Assembly: GCA_033819885.1 (NCBI GenBank)
Contig: JAQYUZ010000001.1
Span: forward strand, 434,001-498,000
Direction of reading: 5' to 3'
DNA length: 64,000 nucleotides
From: Microbotryomycetes sp. JL201
Lineage: Eukaryota > Basidiomycota > Microbotryomycetes
In this document: positions 1-10,327 of the stretch, piece after piece
How positions within the stretch are numbered: the stretch's first letter is position 1
Layout: every line of letters begins with the position of its first letter
The notes under the pieces: model-generated
The model's input: only the letters and a program-made list of their open reading frames with translations
Told to the model about the DNA's origin: nothing
Databases searched by the model: none
Program-made: the position numbers and the translations under genes

Positions 1-3000
1 ACCTGTGGAAACTTGATCCGTCGATGGAGGCAGGGCCGCTCGCAGACGAGCTCATGAAAAACTTTGAAAGGCGGAGAAGAAAGATTGAAGACTGGAACAA
101 AGCTCTCGACGATGGCACGTACAAGCCGTCGGCAGCTCGCAAGATGTGGTGGCAAACTCTCAAGGTCGTCCGGATCGGAGACGGCTCGGGCAAACGTCGC
201 ATCGGCCTCGCTTGGGCGTAAGTCGCTTTGCTGGCGTGCTTCGTATTGACACGGAATTGACATGCTTTCAAAAGCCTGTCCGACACCTTTGCATGGAGGT
301 TCTGGTCTGCCGGCTTGATCAAGACTATCGGCGATATCTCTCAGGTGCGCCTACATTGTATCCCCTTCCTTCGCCTCCGCAGCTCTGACCAATTCGTCGC
401 GCAGGTCACCTCGCCTCTCGTCACAAAAGCTCTTATTCTGTTTGGCACCGACGCTTACTATGCGCATCGTGGCGTGCCCGGATACGCACCAAAAAGCGTA
501 GGATACGGTATCGGCTTGTGCTTCGTGCTGTGGGTCATGCAGGTCATCTACGCCCTGTGTATCCATCAGTTTTTCGTCAGATCGGCCGGCTGTGGAGTCC
601 TTGCCCGTGGCGCTTTGATCACAGCCATCTATCGCAAAGCCATGATTCTCAGCGGCAAAGCTCGGATTACAATAACGAATGGCAAGCTGGTCAATCATAT
701 CTCGACAGATGTGTCACGCATCGATTTCTGCGCCGGATTCTTCCATGTGAGAGCCCCTGCATGCCGCCTTGACCCGGATCGAACAGCTGCACTGACAATA
801 TGGTCTTAGATCTGGTACACGGCACTGATCCAGATGATCGTGATTATCGTGATCCTGCTCGTCAATCTCGGTCCATCGTCACTCGCCGGCATTGGCTTCT
901 TATTCCTGGCGACCGTGCCACAAGCAAAAGCTATGGCGGCCATGTTTGCATTCAGAAAGAAAGCCATGATTTGGACCGATAAGCGCGCCAAGTTGATTCA
1001 AGAGCTGCTCGGCGGTATGCGCATCATCAAATTCTTCTCGTGGGAGGCGCCTTACCTGGCCAAGATTGACGAGATTCGTCGGTCGGAGATGTTCCATATC
1101 CGCAATCTGCTCGTCGTTCGCGCCGCTAATGCTGCAGTTGCCATGAGCATGCCAGCTCTTGCAACAGTCGTCGCCTTCCTAGTCTATAGCGGTACCGGTC
1201 ACGGGCAAGACCCGGCTGTCATCTTCACGTCGTTGACACTGTTCAACTTGCTTCGGATGCCTTTGATGATGTTGCCGGCGTCTCTCGCTACCATCACCGA
1301 TGCGCACAATGCTCTTGGTCGTTTGACCGAAGTCTTCTTGGCCGAGACTCGTGTCGCTAGCAGCGAGTTCGACGAAAACGCCAAGATGGCCATCAAAGTC
1401 GAAAATGCCGACTTTCAATGGGAGGCATCGCCAGAGCAATCGCCTGACGCGCCAAAGAGAAAAAAGAAGTTCGGCCGACACCACAAGGATAAGAAGCACA
1501 AGGCATCCAAGGACAACCTAAAGGCAGCAGAGCCGGCCATCTCGGGCAAGGCGCCTGGTGACAATGCGGCATTGGCTGCTGGAGGTGGCGTCGATGTTGC
1601 AATGGGCGTACCTACCGACGGCAAGGCGGACGGTGCCTCCTCGCCCACTGCTCCAGAGGAGCTTATGCAGCTCAAGAATGTCAATTTGACAATTCCAAAA
1701 GGAACACTGACTGCTGTAGTTGGGCCTGTGGGGTAAGACCGTATTTCCTGGCTGGTATATCTCAACAAGGCTGACTCTGATCTGCACAGCTCGGGAAAGT
1801 CATCGCTGTTGCAAGCTCTCATCGGCGAGATGAAGCGTCTGCGCGGAACGGTTACGTTTGGCGGATCAATCGCCTATGCACCACAACAGGCATGGATGCA
1901 GAGCGCCACGCTGCGCGACAATATCTTGTTCGGCCAGCCTTATGACGAAGTCAAGTACGAAAAGGTCGTTCACGACGCCTGCCTCGAAGCCGACTTTGCC
2001 ATGTTGCCGAGTGGTGACCTGACAGAGATTGGTGAAAAGGGTGTGACATTGTCAGGTGGTCAGAAACAGCGTGTCAATATTGCCCGTGCGCTTTACTATT
2101 CTGCAGACATCGTCCTGTTGGATGATCCATTGTCTGCCGTCGATGCCCACGTGGGCAAGCATTTGTTTGAGGAAGCCATCTGTGGTGCCTTGGCTGGCAA
2201 GACTCGGATTCTGGTCACGCACGCTTTGCATTTTTTGCCGAAGGTTGACTACGTCATCACGATGGATCACGGCGAGATTCAAGAGCAAGGCACGTTTGCC
2301 GAGCTCATGTCTAAGACGGACGGCGTGTTTTCTCAGATGTACCACGAGTTTGTGGGCCAAGGCGAAGACAAGAAGGAGGAGCAAGAAGAGGCGGAGGAAG
2401 AGGCTGTCGAAGAAACAGGCAAGCCGAAAGATGAGAAGAAGAAGGGCAAGGCTATCATGCAAGAGGAAGAACGAGTGACCGGCGCTGTTGGTTGGCCGAG
2501 TAAGTTGTCCTGAAAGCTGTTCAGACTTGGCGGAAAGCTGACCGGGTTTCTTGGGCGCCAGTCTACAAGGCGTTCTTCCACGCCGCGAAAGGCTACATCA
2601 CGGTGCCAGTTCTCATGGTCGCTCTCATTTTTATGCAAGTCGCCCAAGTCTTGTCAGCATATTGGCTCGTGTGGTGGCAGAAAGAGTGAGCGTGACTCTT
2701 TGTAGTCCTCTCTTGAGCACGGGGGAGCTGATACCCACCCTCTGCAGCGAGTTCAACCAGCCCAATGGATTCTACATGGGACTGTACGCATTCCTTGGTG
2801 TTATGCAAGCTGTCGGTTCGTTCGCGATGGGCGTCGCTGGCGTCATGATCGGGTACAATGCTAGTCGGTCTCTGCACAAAGTCGCCATCCGCGGAGTCAT
2901 GTATGCGCCAATGTCGTTCTTCGACACGACTCCGCTTGGCCGCATCATGAACAGGTGCGCGGGATCCACTGCGTGCGAGAGGAAATGCAAGTTGACACCT

Positions 3001-4753
3001 ATCTCACTCACAGGTTCAGCAAAGATTGTGACACCATCGACAATACGTTGAACGATGCGTTGCGCATGGCATTTTCGACCGCCGCTTCTGTTCTCGGCGC
3101 CATCATTTTGATCGCCATTGTCATTCCGTACTTTTTGCCCGTCGTCGCCGGCGTCTTAGTGCTCTACTTTTACGCGTCGTTATTCTACCGTGCATCAGCT
3201 CGCGAGATCAAGCGGCTTGACAACTTTTTGCGCTCTTCGCTGTATGCTCACTTTGGCGAATCCTTGTCTGGCTTGGCGACGATCCGCGCGTATGGCGAGA
3301 GCGATAAGGTGAAATTGAGCTTCCTCGTCTCAAGCCTTTGCTCGATAAACTGATCCATTGTCGTGCAGTTCCTCAAGAAGAACGAGTATTATATCAACAT
3401 TGAGAATCGGGCATACTTCCTTACAGTTGTTAACCAGAGGTGGGCATTCATTCGTATCCGCAAGTGTCTGTAGCGTAGGCTGACGCGCTCTGCAGGTGGC
3501 TCGGGTTCCGTCTCGACTTGTTTGGATCAATCTTGACGTTCGTCGTGGCCATTTTCGGTGTCGGGACTCGCCACTCTATCAGCCCGTCAGAAACGGGTTT
3601 GGTCTTGTCGTACATCCTCACGATTCAAGCAGCATTCTCGTGGATGGTTCGACAAATCTCGGAGGCCGAGAATGACATGAATTCGGTTGAGCGCGTGTTG
3701 CACTATGGCAATCATCTCGAACAAGAAGCTCCTGCCGTCCTTGAAGACCGCCGACCAGAGAACAAGTGGCCTTCACAAGGCGCCATCAATTTTGACAAGG
3801 TTGTCATGCGCTACAGGCCAGAGCTGCCGCCTGTTTTGAAAGGCTTGAGCCTTAGCATCAACGCCGGAGAGAAAATTGGTGTCGTTGGTCGAACGGGTGC
3901 AGGTAAATCGTCAATCATGCAAGCCTTGTTCCGCATTGTCGAGCTTCAGTCGGGAGCGATCACCATCGACGGCGTCGACATTTCTCAGATCGGGCTGCGA
4001 GACTTGCGCGAGAAATTGGCCATCATTCCACAAGATGCATTGTTGTTCAACGGCACGATCAGGACGAATCTGGATCCGTTCGGTCAGCATTCCGACATGG
4101 AGATGTGGGACGCCTTGAAACGAGCTTGGCTCGTCGACCAGTCTGCTGGTTTGTCAGCCGAAGACAAGGCAGCGGCTGACAGCCGACGCGACTCTGGTGA
4201 AAAGCTGTCCGAGGGCATCGTCGCACAGCCCAACAGGTTTTCGCTCGATTTGGTCATTGAGGACGAAGGTCTCAATTTGTCTGTCGGCGAGCGCAGTCTC
4301 GTCTCATTGGCTCGTGCCCTCGTGAGAGATTCAAAGATCATTGGTCAGTTTATCCTTGCTCTCAGTTTGCGTTCCCGTGGGAGACTGATGCGCCATGCCT
4401 TGCAGTTCTTGACGAGGCGACAGCGAGCGTCGACTTGTCGACTGACGCCAAGATTCAACGTACCATCCGAGAGCAGTTCACAGACAAGACGCTATTGATC
4501 ATTGCGCATCGCTTGCGCACTATCATCGACTGCGATCGAGTTCTCGTCATGTCGGATGGCCAAGTGGCAGAGTTTGACAGTGCGTCTTGTACCATTTCTC
4601 GAATCAAGTGAGAGACTAACTGAGGATCGGATTCTTGTGACAGCTCCGATCAATTTGTTCCAGAAGCAGGATGGCATCTTCGCTTCGATGTGCGAAAGAT
4701 CGGGCATCTCGGAACAAGACATGCTCAAAGGAGGATTTGCGAAGGAGCAGTGA
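1..4753 (+). CDS. ABC transporter of the ABCC/MRP class, YOR1-like (5' end missing)
   Basis: This is a full-size ATP-driven exporter of the YOR1/MRP class, expected in the plasma or vacuolar membrane, where it would expel organic anions and drugs. Coding is already open at the window edge (about base 3), so the N-terminus lies outside. Seen in order: first membrane domain (about 0.2-1.3 kb); first nucleotide-binding domain with Walker A GPVGSGKSS split by an intron near 1735-1790, signature LSGGQKQR and Walker [15 protein letters not shown]; second membrane domain (2.5-3.7 kb); second nucleotide-binding domain with Walker [10 protein letters not shown] near 3892, signature-like LSVGERSL, and Walker [11 protein letters not shown] Lys/Ala-rich linker (about 1430-1640) sits between the first transmembrane domain and its Walker A. 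An insert rich in charged residues precedes the second signature, as is common in fungal YOR1 proteins. Several short introns break the frame. The stop is at 4751-4753. The substrate is not deducible. Confidence 0.93.
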
Positions 4754-5650
4754 TGGCAAGGCATAAAGTGAACTGATGATTCGTGTTGTACTGGAGGCAG
4801 GAATATGCAATTGATTGCAGTGTAAAGTACAAACACGAGTGTAAATGCCTCGCCAGTTGCGGAGACAGTAGACAGGCAAGCCCACGTGCACATGATGGGC
4901 TGAAGTACATGGCCGGATGCTCCGCACGCAAACACTGAGCTCCAACTGTACTTCTGTCCAGTCCCGGCGATTGGAGGTATGTCTGTGCATTCAACTGTCC
5001 CTCCCTCGTTGCATGTATGCAAGCCGAAGCGTCGTGTTGCTGGTTTGAGCCGGAAGCAAGCAACCTATTGCATGAGTGGACAGATCGAATAGTCAGCTCG
5101 TGAGATTCTTCCGAGCTTTCTCCAAGGAATGATTGCGACCGCATGCGACGCCATCTCTCTGCATCCCGACGACGTGACCAGCAGAGATCAGAATCAGGAA
5201 GTGAAGAAAACAAGTCTTCATAGATGCAACCCCCCGCATGAGAGACCTCGAATGTCGGAGGGAGCGCAAAGTCAGGACGAAGAATACCTAATTATGTCAT
5301 GTTTTTATCATCATAAACAAATCGTCTGACTGGTCACCCTTCGTCGTCGAGAGCAAGGAGAGCGTGTGCGTGGGCTGTTGCGGTGCAGTCGTCGCTCGGT
5401 TTTCCTGGGCGAGAGAAAAAACGCGCGCTCACCTATGACAGACGCAGGTGCCGAGCACTGAGAGCACTCAGCACCTCGCCATGAGCACACACGCTCAGAC
5501 GCATGAGATTTCTCAGTGCGGGAATTGGGTCATGGCAAAAAAAAGAGGGCCAGGCCAGGCTCGAGCGCTCGGCGTGAAGTCCGAAACAGGGGGTTTCATT
5601 CAAGGTACAGCTCCTTCTCCAGAGGCTACAGTGAGCGGTCATACACTCCT
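4754..5650. other. Intergenic region between convergent 3' ends
   Basis: The ABC transporter (plus) and the aldo/keto reductase (minus) converge on this ~900-base stretch. I see no credible coding region in it; the short open frames have no codon or motif support. It presumably holds both 3' untranslated regions. No repeat or RNA gene was recognised. Confidence 0.6.
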
Positions 5651-6947
5651 CTAAGGCACTGTCGTGACTTCCCAATCCGTAATCAAGAACTCGTCCAAAG
5701 AGGTCAAATACTTGACGTCAGCTTCCTCAAGCTTGAAATCAAACACCTGAGTGTTGTCAATGATGCGTTGCTTCTTGACAGATTTTGGAATGACCACGAA
5801 ACCCTACGTTCGCAGTCGTCAAGCGTGAAAGTTTGTGCACGAAGAGGACAAGACAACTTACTCTATCGAGACCCCATCGCAGCAGAATCTGTGCGGGTGT
5901 TCGATTGTACTTCTTGGCCAGCCGAACGATGTCAGGATGGTCAAACCTTTGGCCCCGAACGAGCGGGCCCCAGGCCTCCAAAACGATATCGTGATTTTCG
6001 CAGAATGCAACCAGTTCGTTGCGCGTCATAAAGGGGTGCAAGTCAACCTGATAGAGTGAGACAGAAACGTCAATATGCTTGATCTACGCGACTCAAGGTA
6101 GTGACAGCTCTGCGGCAGCGGGTGGCCGAGACGAAACGGCACCGTGAGCCATATGGACTGAATTCTGTCATCAACCCACTTGATTGATTGTCGGCACATA
6201 TTTTGACTTTCTGCTCAACAAGTTTTCGAGGTGCTTGACGCCAAAGTTTGACACGCCAATCGATTTTGCTTTTCCCAAGTCCTTTGCCTGGCAGCAGCCT
6301 TCCCATGAAGCTGCTCGCACATCCGGACCACCCTCGGGTCCATGTATCAAATACAGATCGACGTAGTCTAGTCCGCACTTTTTGAGCGAGACGTCAATGG
6401 CGTTAAGTACGCCTTTCGGTTCCCTCTGGTTGTGCATGAGCTTGGTGGCTGCAATTCGGACAGCGCCTCGGTTCAGAAGAGGTACAGGACGTTAAATACC
6501 GTTGAAAAGCAACGGACTGAACCAAATTTCCTCCCTCGGTGTTCCGGATTGTTTCATAAAGTCTCGAATGGCTTTGCCACAGTCTTCTTCGTTCTCGTAC
6601 CATTCGGCGCCGTCGATGTGCTACATTCGTGGAGTGTCAGAGTGATCGCGTGCAGAATGCAATAGCTTATTAGCAGCTGTCAATGACGTGCTCGTGCGAC
6701 AGCTTGCTGTCTACGTTGCACCAGCCGCGGCTCACCCTGTAGCCTGCTTGCAGGGCCCAGAGAACAGCATTGTACGTGTCTGGGCCTGGTTCACTCTCGT
6801 ATACGCCGAGGCCGAACTGAGGGATCGCGTTGCCGTCGTTGAGCTTGACGCGGCTCGTAAGCGACTGCAGGGGTAACACGCAAGGCCAGTTTGAGCACAA
6901 TGGCGTTGTGTGTGATATGAACACAAGTGACGCGGACGCACGGTCAT
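5651..6947 (-). CDS. Aldo/keto reductase
   Basis: An NAD(P)H-dependent cytosolic reductase of carbonyl compounds (AKR superfamily, TIM barrel). The spliced protein begins [20 protein letters not shown], where [13 protein letters not shown] is the usual first strand. The catalytic tetrad can be seen: Asp and Tyr in [11 protein letters not shown], Lys in TTKLMHN (the codons flank an intron), and His in DLYLIHGP. The cofactor-side segment [13 protein letters not shown] and the C-terminal VVIPKS motif that binds the NADP phosphate are also present. The start at 6947 is chosen because a first coding exon of only two codons (ATG ACC), followed by an intron with donor GTGCGT and acceptor CTGCAG (6865-6941), restores the family N-terminus; the unspliced reading gives a poor extension. 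Further introns lie near 6600-6700, 6450-6530, 6050-6180 and 5803-5860. The stop is at 5651-5653. The real substrate is unknown. Confidence 0.88.
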
Positions 6948-7071
6948 TGAGGATGGAGTCAGACAATGATGGCGCCAGAAGTGGAGCGCCTCTTGCAACG
7001 CGAAACACAGATACGAAATACGCATCCGAGAAGGACATTTACAACAACAAGTGATTTGCAGATGATCACCT

Positions 7072-8084
7072 CTAGAGCGCCTGCAAATAGGATGAAGGCA
7101 CGTGTCCTTCGCCTCCGCTAGCATTGCGACACTTCCACCAATCGTCTGAAACTGTAATCGGGAATAAAGATCGGCTGAGCTCCAACATGTGTACGTACTC
7201 AGCGCAAGGCTTACCGCGCTCGACGACCGTGACGGTTTCACCCTCTGTCACGGGCAGGTCAGACTCTTCAGTCCCATCGAAATCGTACAACGCTGTCGCC
7301 TGTCCGATGCCTTGATGCGCTTTCCACGCTGCACCTCGCATAGGTGGCGGCGCTGCCGGAGAAGCCGCCCGCGGCGCCGTTGAATTGTGTACGGCGAGCG
7401 CCTCGTGAAAGTTCTTCTTCTGGCGGGCGTCCTCTTTCGACATGGGTGCCTTTGCAGTCAGCAGAGCTTTGCCGAACTGTTGCACACATTCTGCCTCAGC
7501 GTATGAACCTTTGCGATCTGAAACTGGGGATGCGCACGGATTTCGCTGCCGTCGACTGAATGCCAGATGGCGTACGAGGACCTTTTGGCTGCGTATAAGG
7601 CATCATGTGTCAATGCGAGCTCTGTGAATTTTCGGAAGATTGTTGGCGTGCGCACCGGCAATTCGCCACCTCCGTTCGATTGCAGACGCGATTGGACGCC
7701 AGCCGCGACGTGGGGTGCCAGTTTCTCTGAATGCTGAGCGCCGAAGCGAGCTGCTACATTGGCCGCGCCTGCGCTCATGCCTGCCTGCTTGAGCACGGAC
7801 GAGGTGATGGCAGGCTGCTTCAAGGCTGCGTTTGCGAGCGAGACTGAAGCTGTTGATGGCGCAGATGGGGCTGGCTGAGGCGGTGGAGTGCTTGTCAAGC
7901 CGGAAGGTCGCGTGCGCGCTGTGATAGGCGGCGGACCGGGCGCAGAGGTTGATGCAAGTGGGGCGGCGGCTGTGCTGTTGTCGCGGCCAGTGCCTGTTCC
8001 TGAGCGACTGCTGAAGTATTCGTCGAGCAATGACATGAATGCCTGCTTCTCTGCTGGCGACTGGAGTATTGCCTGCCATGACAT
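7072..8084 (-). CDS. SH3-domain protein with proline-rich middle
   Basis: A small adaptor-like protein. The N-terminus (MSWQAILQSPAEKQAFMSL...) is followed by a Pro/Ser/Ala-rich low-complexity stretch, a helical middle segment, and a C-terminal SH3 domain. The SH3 hallmarks are ALYDF, the acidic EESDLP and EGETVTVVE of the RT loop, the DDWWKC tryptophan pair after an intron, and GHVPSSYLQAL at the very end. The SH3 domain is interrupted by an intron of about 60 nt after VVER. A second intron (donor GTGCGC, acceptor GAGGCAG, about 46 nt) is needed near 7485-7530 to join the two open frames. The start at 8084 is the first ATG; the frame extends slightly upstream without one. Such proteins usually act in actin patches or endocytosis, but that is inference from the domain alone. 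Confidence 0.8.
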
Positions 8085-8300
8085 GGCGATCACTTCGACG
8101 TTCGATCGAGAGGCGCGCTCACAATTCTGATTGTCTCATATTCGCCCCCAGGCTGAGTCTCAAAATCTACCGCTCACCGCTCACATTGTCCCAGCTATCC
8201 AACAAGAATAAATCGCCGCGTGTTGTGTCATCGAGCACACCACCTCAAGGCAGTGCGTCGATCGCCCAGCTCGCCAGAGCTCGACCAAACCACGTCTACC

Positions 8301-9994
8301 ATGGTGCCAGGCAGACCAAAGTTCTCTTTGCACGACAATTCGTTCTCCTCGTCGCCATCACGTGAGACAGACCTGGAGCAAGGACGACCGCCGAGCCCAC
8401 CGAGGCGCAAGCATCGCTCGAGCAACGCGTCATCATCAGAGCGGGAAACGTCGCGCAGGAGATCGTTCGGCTCAAAATCACCGCCTCGCAGAAGGGACGT
8501 CATCTATGAGCACGAAGTCTTTGAGCCAGAAGCTTGCGCGGACGACGACTTACCGACTGGCGAGACTCAACCGCTCTTGAACGGCTCAATCAAAGACAGC
8601 AGCAGCTTTCAGAGGCTAGGAGCAACGAAGCGAAATCATCGACTGTCCGGCACAAATCTGGCGCAGTATGGATCGCTCGACTCGCCCTCAAAAGGCCATT
8701 TCCTGCCGCTAAATGCTGCAGAAGAAGGCAGACCACTGCAGCGGACCAACTCAATCTTGCGCGCAAGTGAACATGACTAGAGCTGAACCCTTCGATGACT
8801 GAAGCTGTCTATAGGTCGCCGGTCTGATCGACGATCGCAGTGGCGAGATGGAACGGTTTCGCAAGTCGGACGAGGAGTTGCGCAAAATGAAGAAAAAGAC
8901 ACGGCAGTTCTACGAACATCAGAACGAGATACTTGACGGCTTCAAACAGGTCGACGAGATCTTAGATAACGCACGGATCAGTGCCAAGACAGGCAATTTA
9001 ACGCCGTATTTGCCTCAAGGTCAATCTGAGAGGGAAGCTGAGTTCGAGCGCAAGGTGCAACTCGCGATCAACGTCAATTTTGCCGTCAACGTCGTTCTCC
9101 TCGCTGCCAAAATCGCAATCGTGGTACTGTCCAACTCAGTTTCGCTGGTCGCTTCTACCGTCGACTCTGCCATGGACTTTTTATCGACACTGATTATCTT
9201 TGGGGCCAACAAAGTCATTCAGCACAAGTCTTGGCGCTCTACATACCACTATCCGACGGGGAAGAAGCGCATGGAGCCTATGTCCGTTGTCATCTTCTCG
9301 GTCGTCATGACCTCGTCGTTCGTGCAAGTAGCGATCGAGTCACTGCAACGTCTTTTCGCTCGGGATGCAGGCGGTCCAGCAACCATCCCGCCTGTCGGTC
9401 TCGCCGTCATGGTCGCTACAATTGTCATCAAATTGGTCATGTGGCTGTGGTGCCGGTCTATCAAGAACTCGAGCGTCGAGGCTTTGACGCAGGATGCAGA
9501 GAACGACATTGTGTTTAACTTGTTCTCGATGCTGTTCCCTTTCGTCGGTAAGCACCACTCTTCCGGTCCGGCCGAAGCTCTCTCCTTGACCTTGAATTTC
9601 AGGACAACTGCTCGGCTGGCGCGTCCTCGATCCGATCGGAGGTCTGTTATTGTCTGTTTACATCATCGTCGAATGGATCGAGACTCTTTTCGACAATGTG
9701 GTAAAGCTCACTGGTCGACGAGCAATGCCGAGCGAGCATCAACGTGTGGCGTACCTCTTGACACGATTCTCTCCTCTCATTCGCGGCGTTCAGCACCTAT
9801 CCGTGTACCACGCTGGCGACCACTACGTCGTCGAAGTCGACATTGTCCTGCCGCCCGACATTGCCTTGACGACGGCGCACGACCTTGGCGAAGCGGCTCA
9901 GTACTCTATCGAGCAGCTTGAGGGCATCGACCGGGCATTTGTGCACCTCGACGTGACTTTCAATCCATTGAGTGGCCATATTGACAGATCGTGA
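8301..9994 (+). CDS. Cation diffusion facilitator, Mn-type
   Basis: A membrane metal/proton antiporter of the cation efflux (CDF) family. A Ser/Arg-rich cytosolic N-terminus of about 155 residues is followed by a basic region (RKMKKKTRQFYEHQNEIL), then membrane helices: the first around AINVNFAVNVVLLAAKIAIV, the second carrying DSAMDFLS, later ones around VVIFSVVMTSSF and LAVMVATIVIKLVMW, and the fifth carrying DAENDIVFN. The C-terminal cytoplasmic domain contains VQHLSVYHAGDHYVVEVDIV and ends with FVHLDVTFNP. Both metal-site motifs are DxxxD rather than the HxxxD of Zn transporters, the pattern reported for Mn-transporting CDFs such as plant MTP8-11. The start at 8301 is the first ATG of the frame. 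The first intron (8763-8814) only works as a GC-AG intron with donor GCAAGT. A second intron starts near 9547 with GTAAGC and ends TTTCAG. The stop is at 9992-9994. A Golgi or vacuolar location is likely, by family. Confidence 0.9.
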
Positions 9995-10327
9995 GATGAT
10001 GACACCTATATATCGAGCGAATTCTTTGTTGTAGTTGCCACATCTTTTCCTGCAGCAAGAGCTGTCCTTCGTAGCAGGCCAGCTTGTCTGTTTCACTGCG
10101 ATTAACACTGCGATTACATGACATTTGTCAGTGCTTTCTGGAGCGTGGGTTTGATGCATAGTCAAGCTGACTAGCTTTCTCGCGCATATACGCAGGTTTA
10201 GCGCATTCTGCTCCTCGCTCACTGTCTTCGGTTTGATTCTTCGAATTTATTGACGTCTGCACCCGCTCCCAGCTTTTCAGACCTACAGGGCACGGTCGAA
10301 TCCTGTATCAGCGGTGAATGCTGCACG
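9995..10327. other. Intergenic spacer
   Basis: About 330 bases between the CDF stop and the next ATG. It should hold the CDF 3' end and the promoter of the coiled-coil gene. I see no coding region or recognisable element in it. Confidence 0.5.
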
